Shown here: piece by piece, positions 54,711 to 62,692 of the stretch
How positions within the stretch are numbered: position 1 is the stretch's first letter
Layout of the letters: each line of letters begins with the position of its first letter
DNA from: Burkholderiales bacterium
GTDB taxonomy: Bacteria; Pseudomonadota; Gammaproteobacteria; Burkholderiales; Burkholderiaceae_C
Reading direction: 5' to 3'
Length of the DNA: 64,000 nucleotides
Assembly: GCA_017302655.1 (NCBI GenBank)
Contig: JAFLDE010000010.1
Span: forward strand, 1-64,000
The notes under the pieces: generated by a model
Told to the model about the DNA's origin: nothing
What the model saw: only the letters and a program-made list of their open reading frames with translations
Database searches by the model: none
Made by a program: the position numbers and the translations under genes

Positions 54711-57680
54711 ATGAAGAGGACCTCGATCCACACCGCCAGCCGCCCACGGGCCGCTTTCGCGCACCACGCACTGGCTGGCGCATGCGCCCTGCTGTTTGCG
54801 GGCACCGCATCAGCCCAAGCCGCGCCGCAGCAACTCGACACCGTGATCGTCACCGGCATTCGCAAGAGCCTGGAGACCTCCGTCAACCTGAAGCGCAAGG
54901 GTCAGGGTTTGGTGGACGGCATCGTGGCCGAGGACATTGGCAAGTTTCCGGACACCAATCTGGCCGAGTCACTCAGCCGCATCAGCGGTGTGTCCATCGA
55001 ACGCAACAACGGTGAAGGCACGCGCATCACCGTGCGTGGCATGGGCCCGGACCAGAACTTGGTGCTGCTCAACGGTCGTCAAATGCCAGGTTCCAGCTTC
55101 GACGGCGGCGCGCCGGCGTCGCGCTCCTTCGACTTCTCCAATCTAGCGTCGGACGGCATCGCCGCCCTCGAGGTTTACAAGACGAGCCGCGCAAGCAGCC
55201 CGACTGGTGGCATGGGCGCCACCGTCAACGTGCGCACCCAGCGTCCCTTCGACATCAAGGAGACCATCGCGCAAGTCGGCCTGAAGCTGGTGAGCGATGA
55301 GACAGCTCGCAACGTGCCCTCGGAGCAGCAAGGCAAACGCGCCACGCCCGAACTCAGCGCGATCTACAGCACGCAATCTGCCGACGGCACCTTCGGCATC
55401 GCGCTGATGGGCACGTACCAGGAGCGAGATTCGGGCTATTCGCAGGCTTCTGTCACGAGCGGCTGGAAGACCTTTGACGGCAAGGTGGACAACGACTGGG
55501 GTGGCACCAACGCCCAGTGGGGCGGCTTGCCCCCTGCAGCCTGGGGCGCCATCAAGAACCGTCCGAGCGCCGATTCGATCTACAGCGTGCCGCAGAATTT
55601 GAACTACGCGTTCACCGGCGTGCACCGCGAGCGCCTGAACGGGCAGATGGTCGTTCAGGTCAAGCCCGCCAAGGACGTGGTCGCCACCCTGGATTTCGTG
55701 CTGTCGGAGCAGAAGTTTCGCCAGCGCCGCAACGACATTTCGGCCTGGTTCAACTATGGCGGCCAGTTTGGCGAGTACCAGACCGGATCGCCGTCCTCGC
55801 CCATCATCTATGGCGAGACCATGACGAACTCCGACATCGCCATGGGGGGCTCGCGCATCCAGACCAAAATCAAGAATCAGCAGGTCGGCCTGAACCTGAA
55901 ATGGAAGGCCAGCAACGCGCTGAACTTTGATTTCGACATTCACAAGTCATCGGCCACCTCAGGTGCCGACGACCCGCTGGGCACCAGCGTCGTGTTGGGT
56001 ACCGCCGCCCTCAACCGCGGCGACACCTACGTGGACTTCAGCAACAAGTTCCCTGTGCTGAACATCGTCGGCGGTGCACTCGACGCTTCGCTGATGCAGT
56101 TGCAGGGTTCGGTGTTCAGCAACAGCTACCAGAAGAACGAAGTCCAGCAGTTGCAGACCAGCGGCAGTTGGAAGATCGACGGCGACAGCAGCCTGGACTT
56201 CGGCGTGTCGCTGACCGAGGTGAAGAACCGCTCGGCTTTCGCCAACGTGCAGCGCGACAGCTGGGGGGCCAATGCCGCTGGCGGTCCAGCTGCCTTGCCG
56301 GACAACATTTGGAAGGCTGAATCGGTCAGCAAGTACTTCGCAGGCATCCCTGGCTCTGGCGACCCGCGCCTCTACAACCAGTTCTTCACCTTCAACTTCG
56401 ATGCACTGCGGGCCGCTGCCATCCAGCACCTGGGCTCGGACACCTTGCTGAAGGCCTCGTTCAATTTCACCGACGACCTGCGCACCACCGAGAAATCGGA
56501 CGCCATCTTCGGCCAGTACAACCTGGCTTGGGACTGGGGTGTGCCCATGGACCTATCGGCCGGATTGCGCTATGAGCGCACCCGCGTGGAGTCCCCTGGC
56601 GTCGAGTCGGTCCCCATGGCCGTCCGCTGGGCGGGCGACAACGAGCTGCCGGTGATCTTCAACGGCACCACCAACTCGCTGCGCACCGGCAAGTACAGCT
56701 ACGCCCTGCCATCCATCGACTGGAGCGCCGAGCTGTCCCATGACACCAAGATTCGCCTCAGCTACGGCAAGACCATCGGCCGGCCGGGTTGGAACGCCAT
56801 CCAAGGTGGCCGCACCTTGAACGGCCTGGCGCGAATCGATGGGGGCACCGGCTCGGTCGGCAACCCCAATTTGAAGCCCCTGCAGTCGAACAACTTCGAC
56901 TTCTCGGCGGAGCACTATTACGCCAAGAGCAGCTACGTGGCGCTGAGCTATTTCCTGAAGAAGGTGAAGGACTACAACGCGGCGATCATCACCGACCAAA
57001 CCGTACCCGGCCTCACCACCCCGGTCGGCGGCGCCTACTACCGGCAGGCTGTGCAGTCGGGCGGCTGTGCGCCCAACGACTCCGGTTGCATCCGCCAGTA
57101 CATCTTCACCAATCTGGCCAATGCACCGGGCGTCGATGTGGTCAATCGCACCATCACTGGTCAGCCAAGTGACCCGCTGCTGGTGTTCAAGCTGGGCAGC
57201 TTCGAGAACAACGAGCGCAAGAGTCGCATCAATGGCATCGAGGTGAACGCCCAGCACATCTTCAGCAACACCGGCTTTGGCGTGTCAGCCAACTTCACCA
57301 AGGTCAAGTCCGACCGCGACTACGACAACAACAAGGTTGGCGCGCAAACCGATGTGCTGGTCGGCATGGGTGACTCGGGCAACCTGGTCGGTTTCTACGA
57401 GAACGAGACCTACAGCGCACGCCTGGCCTATAACTGGCGCGGCAAGTTCCTGGTGGCCAACTACGGTGGGGCTGAGGGTGCGCAGCCGCTCTACGTGGAA
57501 CCCTATGGCCAGTTCGACCTGAGCGTCGGCTACAACGTGGACAAGCACCTGCGCATCCAGTTCGAAGCCATCAACCTGACCGACGAGTACACCCGCACCC
57601 ACATGCGCAACGAGAATCAGATTGGCGGCGTGACCAAGCTGGGGCGCCGCTTCATGCTCGGCGCGCGCTACAAGTTCTGA
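54711..57680 (+). CDS. TonB-dependent receptor (TIGR01782-like), module B
   Basis: A 989-residue outer-membrane receptor: signal peptide 1-37 (cleavage near SAQA/AP), TonB box-like DTVIVTG at 43-49, a plug with AEDIGKFPDTNLAESLSRISGV and RGMGPDQNLVLLNGRQ, and a barrel ending GARYKF. It is a paralogue of the module A receptor. ATG 54711 has a good GGAG site. Two LacI operators precede it, so it is induced with the ABC importer. With the GH16 glucanase it likely takes up beta-glucan oligosaccharides. Confidence 0.93.
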   Translation: MKRTSIHTASRPRAAFAHHALAGACALLFAGTASAQAAPQQLDTVIVTGIRKSLETSVNLKRKGQGLVDGIVAEDIGKFPDTNLAESLSRISGVSIERNNGEGTRITVRGMGPDQNLVLLNGRQMPGSSFDGGAPASRSFDFSNLASDGIAALEVYKTSRASSPTGGMGATVNVRTQRPFDIKETIAQVGLKLVSDETARNVPSEQQGKRATPELSAIYSTQSADGTFGIALMGTYQERDSGYSQASVTSGWKTFDGKVDNDWGGTNAQWGGLPPAAWGAIKNRPSADSIYSVPQNLNYAFTGVHRERLNGQMVVQVKPAKDVVATLDFVLSEQKFRQRRNDISAWFNYGGQFGEYQTGSPSSPIIYGETMTNSDIAMGGSRIQTKIKNQQVGLNLKWKASNALNFDFDIHKSSATSGADDPLGTSVVLGTAALNRGDTYVDFSNKFPVLNIVGGALDASLMQLQGSVFSNSYQKNEVQQLQTSGSWKIDGDSSLDFGVSLTEVKNRSAFANVQRDSWGANAAGGPAALPDNIWKAESVSKYFAGIPGSGDPRLYNQFFTFNFDALRAAAIQHLGSDTLLKASFNFTDDLRTTEKSDAIFGQYNLAWDWGVPMDLSAGLRYERTRVESPGVESVPMAVRWAGDNELPVIFNGTTNSLRTGKYSYALPSIDWSAELSHDTKIRLSYGKTIGRPGWNAIQGGRTLNGLARIDGGTGSVGNPNLKPLQSNNFDFSAEHYYAKSSYVALSYFLKKVKDYNAAIITDQTVPGLTTPVGGAYYRQAVQSGGCAPNDSGCIRQYIFTNLANAPGVDVVNRTITGQPSDPLLVFKLGSFENNERKSRINGIEVNAQHIFSNTGFGVSANFTKVKSDRDYDNNKVGAQTDVLVGMGDSGNLVGFYENETYSARLAYNWRGKFLVANYGGAEGAQPLYVEPYGQFDLSVGYNVDKHLRIQFEAINLTDEYTRTHMRNENQIGGVTKLGRRFMLGARYKF

Positions 57681-57715
57681 GCCCCATCGCGCGCAAACGC
57701 TCTTGCTGAGCGTCC

Positions 57716-57743
57716 GAAGGGCCGGCAACGACCGGCCCTTTTT
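57716..57743 (+). terminator. intrinsic terminator between TonB receptor and halogenase (module B)
   Basis: AAGGGCCGG pairs with CCGGCCCTT around a short loop, followed by TTTTTCATCG. It lies about 36 bp after the receptor stop and about 50 bp before the halogenase ATG. This is the same arrangement as in module A. Confidence 0.8.
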
Positions 57744-57791
57744 CATCGAGGCTCGTGAAAGGCACTTGGCGGTGGGATTGAGGACTTCATC

Positions 57792-59324
57792 TTGAACGAA
57801 TCTCTGCAACGGGTGGTGGTGCTGGGCGGAGGGTCCGCAGGCTGGCTGGTGGCTGGACTGCTTGCCGCCGAGCACCCAGCGCTTCACATCACCCTGATTG
57901 AATCTGACGAGGTGCCGGTGATCGGCGTCGGTGAGGGCACTTGGCCATCAATGCGCGACACCTTGCGGCGCATCGGGGTCTCGGAGACGGAGTTCATCCG
58001 TCGCTGCCACGTTTCCTTCAAGCAGGGATCGCGCTTCGACGGCTGGCAGCGGGGAGCGTCTGGCGCCTCGGGCGACCGCTACTACCACCCCTTCATGCTC
58101 CCCGTAGGTTACGGCGACGCCCAACTCGTGGCCGCCTGGTGCGGCACGCCAGGTGAACGGGCCTTCGCCGATCTGGTGAGCCCCTCGGTGCAGGTGTGCG
58201 AGGCCGGACTGGCGCCCAAGCAGGTGCAGACGCCCGAGTTCGGCGCCGTAGCCAACTACGCCTACCACTTCGACGCTGGCCTCTTCGGCCAGTTGCTGCG
58301 CGAGCATGCCACCAGCCGTCTGGGTGTGCAGCACGTGGTCGACCATGTCGAAGCGGTCATGCCCCAGGAGAACGGCGACATCGCCGCGCTGCGTACGCGC
58401 AACCGGGGTGAAATGGCAGCCGATCTGTTCATCGACTGCTCAGGCCTATCGGCTCGTCTCATCCACGGGCATTACGGCGTGCCGCTGCGCAGCGAGCGCG
58501 AAGTCCTGTTCAACGACGCCGCCATGCCCGTGCAGGTGCCCTACGACCGTGTCGATGCCCCGGTGGCCTCTTGCACCGTGGCCACCGCTTGGGCAAAGGG
58601 TTGGATATGGGATATCGGACTGCCCACGCGCCGCGGCGTGGGTTGCGTGTTCTCACGCGCCCATGCCAGCGAAGACGAGGCAAGAGCTGCGCTGCAGGCC
58701 TATCTGCAGGCCACTGGCGCGCCGCCGGACACGCCGACGCCGAGGGTCATCCGCTACGACCCAGGCTACCGCAAGCAGTTCTGGGTGCGCAACTGCGTCG
58801 CCATCGGCCTCTCATCCGGCTTCATCGAGCCTCTTGAGGCTTCGGCACTTGCGCTGGTCGAGCTGTCTGCCCAGCGCCTTTGCATGGATCTGCCCATGGC
58901 CCGAGCCAGCATGGACGCCGTGGCGCGCCGTTTCAATGAAGACTTCAGCTATCGCTGGGCGCGCGTCATCGACTTCCTGAAACTGCACTACCTGCTCTCT
59001 GCGCGCGATGACAGTGAATACTGGCGCGCCCACCGCGACCCTTTCAGCTGGCCCGAGCGGCTGCGCGAGCTGATACCCATCTGGCGCCTGCGTCCGCCTG
59101 CACGCCACGATTTCGGCCGCATCGACGAAGTCTTTCCCGACGCCAGTTACCAGTATGTTTTGTACGGGATGGGTTTCCGCCCGGAGCTCTCGCCACTCAG
59201 CGAGGTCCAATGGAGAACAGCCCAAGCCTGCTTCGACGAGGCGGCACGCCAGGCCCGCCGGTTACTCGCCGGTTTGCCCGGTCACCGCAGTCTGCTCGTT
59301 CACCTTCAACACGCCGCCGCATGA
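57792..59324 (+). CDS. flavin-dependent halogenase-like protein with altered signature (module B)
   Basis: A 510-residue FAD protein of the tryptophan halogenase family: GGGSAGW at 12-18, IGVGEGTWPSM, Lys77 in VSFKQGSRF aligned with the catalytic lysine, and GFIEPLEAS. The diagnostic WxWxIP is changed to W271-I-W273-D-I-G, losing the proline. That could reflect a different activity, such as monooxygenation, or relaxed constraint. It overlaps sapC by 4 bp and heads a four-gene coupled set. No flavin reductase is nearby. Confidence 0.82.
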   Translation: MNESLQRVVVLGGGSAGWLVAGLLAAEHPALHITLIESDEVPVIGVGEGTWPSMRDTLRRIGVSETEFIRRCHVSFKQGSRFDGWQRGASGASGDRYYHPFMLPVGYGDAQLVAAWCGTPGERAFADLVSPSVQVCEAGLAPKQVQTPEFGAVANYAYHFDAGLFGQLLREHATSRLGVQHVVDHVEAVMPQENGDIAALRTRNRGEMAADLFIDCSGLSARLIHGHYGVPLRSEREVLFNDAAMPVQVPYDRVDAPVASCTVATAWAKGWIWDIGLPTRRGVGCVFSRAHASEDEARAALQAYLQATGAPPDTPTPRVIRYDPGYRKQFWVRNCVAIGLSSGFIEPLEASALALVELSAQRLCMDLPMARASMDAVARRFNEDFSYRWARVIDFLKLHYLLSARDDSEYWRAHRDPFSWPERLRELIPIWRLRPPARHDFGRIDEVFPDASYQYVLYGMGFRPELSPLSEVQWRTAQACFDEAARQARRLLAGLPGHRSLLVHLQHAAA

Positions 59325-60052
59325 CCCGCCCCGCCCTGCTCGATAACGTGACTCACCGGCACCTGCGAGTGCGCACCGAGCGTTCCGCCGCGCTGGGCGA
59401 TGGCCGCCAGTCGGCCTTGGCCCTGCCCGCCGAGTTCCGCCAGTTGCAGGCGCATTTCCCGATCGTCTTCCAGTTGGTGGAGGGCGGGGGAGGTTTCCAA
59501 CCCATCGCTCTCTTCGGCCTGGAAGAAGGGCAGAACTTGTTCCTGACGGACGCCGGTTGGGAGGCGTCAGCCCTGCCAATGGCGCTGCAGCGCGAGCCCT
59601 TTTTGATCGGCCGCGCCAGCGACGACAGTCTGCAGTTGCACATTGACCTCGACAGCCCGCGCATCGTTCGCCCCGAAGAGGGGGAGCTCGGCACCGCCTT
59701 ATTTCTGCCGCACGGCGGATTCAGCGACTACCTGGACCAGGTGGTGTCGCTCATGGAGGACCTCCACGCGCAGGCCCAGCAGCTGCCGGCTTTCATCGGC
59801 GCACTGACACATCACCAGCTGCTCGAGCCCTTCGTGCTGGACCTCGAACTCCCAGGGAGCGAAGCCCTGCGCCTCACCGGACTCTTCACCATCAATGAGG
59901 AGCGCCTCTTCTCGCTGCCCGGTGCAGCACTCGAAGAGCTGGCGCGCAGCGGGCACTTGCTGCCGATGACGCTGCAGATCGCATCACTGGCCCAGCTGCC
60001 GGTGCTGGCTCAGCGCGCCACTCAAGCCAGCCGATTCGCCAGCAGGCGCTGA
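59321..60052 (+). CDS. SapC family protein
   Basis: A 243-residue protein matching the SapC family: an early TERSAALGDGRQSALALPAEF region, VFQLVEGGGGFQPIALFGLEEGQNLFL, WEASALPMALQREPFLIG, and LTGLFTINEERL near residue 187. The name comes from the Campylobacter surface-array locus, but function is unknown. It commonly accompanies TonB receptors and halogenase-like genes. No signal peptide. Start ATG 59321 overlaps the halogenase stop (ATGA); the longer upstream frame is inside that gene. Confidence 0.85.
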   Translation: MTRPALLDNVTHRHLRVRTERSAALGDGRQSALALPAEFRQLQAHFPIVFQLVEGGGGFQPIALFGLEEGQNLFLTDAGWEASALPMALQREPFLIGRASDDSLQLHIDLDSPRIVRPEEGELGTALFLPHGGFSDYLDQVVSLMEDLHAQAQQLPAFIGALTHHQLLEPFVLDLELPGSEALRLTGLFTINEERLFSLPGAALEELARSGHLLPMTLQIASLAQLPVLAQRATQASRFASRR

Positions 60053-60065
60053 GCTCGCTGCAACC

Positions 60066-61073
60066 ATGCGCGACATCCCCGACTGGACCGGCCCCTTCAA
60101 CCCGGCCGGCTTGCCGGCGGAGCTGCTTCAGGCCGAACGGCCCTTTGTGGTGCGAGGCGGCTTCGCGCACTGGCCGGTGGTGCAAGCGGCGCGGCGCTCC
60201 GACGAAGCGCTGGCCCGCTACCTGATGAGCCATTACAACGGCGTGCACATCGGCCTGTTCCAGCTGCCGCCCGAAGCGCGTGGCCGGGTCTTCTATGCGG
60301 ACGACTCCTTGCGTGGCTTCAACTTCAGCCGCCATGCCGCCACGCTGGACCAGGTGTTGACCGGTTTGCTCGGGCTGGCAGGTGCAGACAAGGCGCCCGG
60401 GCTGTATGTGGGCTCAACCACGGTCGAAGCCGTGCTTCCGGGCTTCCTGGACGCCAACGCCTTGGGCTTGGGCACACGCGACGCCCTCGTCAGCCTGTGG
60501 CTGGGCAACCAGACGCGCATCGCCGCGCACTACGACCTGCCCGACAACCTCGCCGTGGTCGCTGCTGGTCGCCGCCGTTTCACCGTCTTTCCTCCGGAGC
60601 AGCTGCACAACCTGTACCTGGGACCGCTCGACCCCACCCCGGCCGGGCAACCGATCAGCTTGGTCGACTTCGCCGCCCCCGACCTGCAGCGCTTCCCGCG
60701 CTTCAGCCAAGCCTGGGAGGCGGGAGAGCAGGTGGAGATGGCGCCAGGCGACGCGCTCTTCATCCCAAGCATGTGGTTCCACCACGTCGAGAGCCTGGCA
60801 CCGGTGAACCTGTTGATCAACGCCTGGTGGCGGCAGACACCCGAGTACGTGGACTCGCCGCTGAGCACCCTGCGCCTGGCGCTGATGACCCTGCGCGACC
60901 TGCCCGAGAAGGAGCGGCAGGTCTGGCAGCACCACTTCCAGCATTTCATCTGGGACGCCAGGCCCGAACACTGGGCCCACATCCCGGAGCCAGCCCGCGG
61001 TCTGCTGGGCCCGATCGACGAAACCCTCTCGCGCCAGGCGCGCGCGCAACTCCTGTCCCAATTGAAGCGATGA
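60066..61073 (+). CDS. cupin_8/JmjC-like protein (putative 2-oxoglutarate/Fe(II) enzyme), module B
   Basis: A 335-residue FIH-like protein. The iron triad reads His155-x-Asp157 (AAHYDLPDN) and His239 (PSMWFHHVESL). It shares AAGRRRFTV, LYLGP and the C-terminal Trp-rich NAWWRQ region with the module A protein at 33060. The N-terminal part (FVVRGGFAHWPVVQ) is typical of cupin_8. It is coupled to the following halogenase by ATGA overlap. Confidence 0.85.
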   Translation: MRDIPDWTGPFNPAGLPAELLQAERPFVVRGGFAHWPVVQAARRSDEALARYLMSHYNGVHIGLFQLPPEARGRVFYADDSLRGFNFSRHAATLDQVLTGLLGLAGADKAPGLYVGSTTVEAVLPGFLDANALGLGTRDALVSLWLGNQTRIAAHYDLPDNLAVVAAGRRRFTVFPPEQLHNLYLGPLDPTPAGQPISLVDFAAPDLQRFPRFSQAWEAGEQVEMAPGDALFIPSMWFHHVESLAPVNLLINAWWRQTPEYVDSPLSTLRLALMTLRDLPEKERQVWQHHFQHFIWDARPEHWAHIPEPARGLLGPIDETLSRQARAQLLSQLKR

Positions 61074-62590
61074 ACTCTCAATCTCAATCCTTCCACCGCG
61101 TCGTCATCGCCGGCGGCGGCACGGCCGGATGGATGACGGCCGCGCTGATGAGCAAGCTGCTGGGCAAACAGTTGGACATCAAGCTGGTGGAGTCCGAGGA
61201 GATCGGCACCGTTGGTGTTGGCGAGGCCACCATCCCTGCCCTGCTCAGCTATCACAACCTGCTCGGCATCAACGAAGCCGAGTTCATGGCCGCCACCAAC
61301 GCGACCTTCAAGCTCGGCATCCACTTCGAAGGCTGGAAGGACGTCGGCCAAAACTACTTCCACTCTTTCGGCAACACCGGCAACGACCATTGGAGCGCTG
61401 GCTTCCAGCACTTCTGGCTGAAGGGCCGCGCGTCGGGACTGGCACGCACCTACACCGACTACAACCCCGAGACGGTGGCTGCGTTCGCTAATCGCTTCGC
61501 GCACGTGCCCAACCATGCGCTGAATCATGCGTACCACCTGGACGCCGGACGCTATGCGCGCTTCCTGCGCGCCATGAGCGAGAAGCATGGGGTGCAGCGC
61601 ATCGAGGGCAAGATTGCCCGCGTGCTGACGCACGAGCAGGATGCAGGGGCGGCCCGCATCGGCGACATCGCCGCGCTGCAGATGGAAGGCGGCCAGCGCA
61701 TCGAGGGCGACCTCTTCATCGACTGCACGGGCTTTCGCTCGCTGCTGCTGGGCGAAACCCTGGGCGTGGGCTACGAGGATTGGTCGTACTGGCTGCCGTG
61801 CGACCGCGCGGTAGCGGTGCAGACCGCCTCGGTGCGCGAGGCCTGGCCCTACACGCGTTCCATCGCGCACCCCTTTGGTTGGCAGTGGCGCATTCCGCTG
61901 CAGAACCGCGTAGGCAACGGTCTGGTCTACAGCAGCAAGGAGCTCAGCGACGCCGACGCCCCCGACATGCTGCGCCGGAACGTGGAGGGTGAGTTGCTGA
62001 CACAACCCCGCGTGCTGAAGTTCCTGCCGGGCCAGCGGCACCGGGTGTGGGAGCGCAACTGCGTGGCCGTCGGGCTGGCCGGAGGCTTCATTGAGCCGCT
62101 GGAATCCACCAGCATCCACCTCATCCAGCGCCATGCCATCCGGCTGATGCAACTCTTTCCGGCCGGCGGTATCCGCCAGCCCGATGTGGATGAGTTCAAC
62201 CTGCAGTCCAAGCGCGACCTGGAACACATCCGCGACTTCATCGTGCTGCATTACCACGTCAATGCGCGCACCGATTCGGCGCTGTGGAAGCATGTGCGCG
62301 AGATGGACGTGCCCGCCTCGCTGCGCCATCGCATCGCGCTCTTCCGCGAGACCGCCCGCGTGTTCCGGCCCAGCGATGAGCTGTTCGCCGAGAACTCCTG
62401 GATCCAGGTCATGCTGGGGCAAGGCATCACGCCCGAGCGACATCACCCGGTGGCCGATCTGATGGGACCTGAGGAATTGCAGCGCTTCCTGGAGGACATC
62501 CGCGTGCGTGCGCAGCGCATCGCGGCGAGCTTGCCCCCGCACATCGACTACGTGCAACAGCTCTGCGCGCCCTTCCGCGCCGCAGCCTGA
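61070..62590 (+). CDS. flavin-dependent tryptophan halogenase family protein (module B, second)
   Basis: A 506-residue FAD enzyme with every hallmark: GGGTAGW (15-21), VGVGEATIPAL, catalytic Lys81 in ATFKLGIHFEGW, intact WxWxIP (W271-Q-W273-R-I-P), and GFIEPLESTSIHL. It resembles the BrvH/Xcc type halogenases found in TonB clusters, which act on free indoles. ATG 61070 overlaps the cupin stop. The gene ends the module; rpoC converges from the other side with its terminator between. Confidence 0.88.
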   Translation: MNSQSQSFHRVVIAGGGTAGWMTAALMSKLLGKQLDIKLVESEEIGTVGVGEATIPALLSYHNLLGINEAEFMAATNATFKLGIHFEGWKDVGQNYFHSFGNTGNDHWSAGFQHFWLKGRASGLARTYTDYNPETVAAFANRFAHVPNHALNHAYHLDAGRYARFLRAMSEKHGVQRIEGKIARVLTHEQDAGAARIGDIAALQMEGGQRIEGDLFIDCTGFRSLLLGETLGVGYEDWSYWLPCDRAVAVQTASVREAWPYTRSIAHPFGWQWRIPLQNRVGNGLVYSSKELSDADAPDMLRRNVEGELLTQPRVLKFLPGQRHRVWERNCVAVGLAGGFIEPLESTSIHLIQRHAIRLMQLFPAGGIRQPDVDEFNLQSKRDLEHIRDFIVLHYHVNARTDSALWKHVREMDVPASLRHRIALFRETARVFRPSDELFAENSWIQVMLGQGITPERHHPVADLMGPEELQRFLEDIRVRAQRIAASLPPHIDYVQQLCAPFRAAA

Positions 62591-62631
62591 GGGCCAAGCT
62601 CGTACCCCGCTTCATCGTTCTGCGGGGCCAG

Positions 62632-62666
62632 AAAAAAGGGCGACGGTTCTTGCGAACCGTCGCCCT
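62632..62666 (-). terminator. intrinsic terminator of rpoC
   Basis: A perfect 13-bp stem AGGGCGACGGTTC / GAACCGTCGCCCT with a 4-base loop, followed on the minus strand by TTTTTT. It starts 26 bp after the rpoC stop. The accessory genes on the plus strand end 41 bp away without a U-tract on their own side. Confidence 0.9.
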
Positions 62667-62692
62667 GGGTCATCCGGCGAAGCCGGAGAGCC

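Noticed and set aside
60530..62557. 675-codon minus-strand frame antisense to cupin and halogenase genes
   Set aside because: The plus-strand genes have full family motifs and coupled starts; the antisense frame has none.
32553..62590. Possible prophage or integrative element around the carbohydrate island
   Set aside because: No integrase, transposase, phage structural gene, tRNA attachment site or flanking direct repeat was recognised at either edge.
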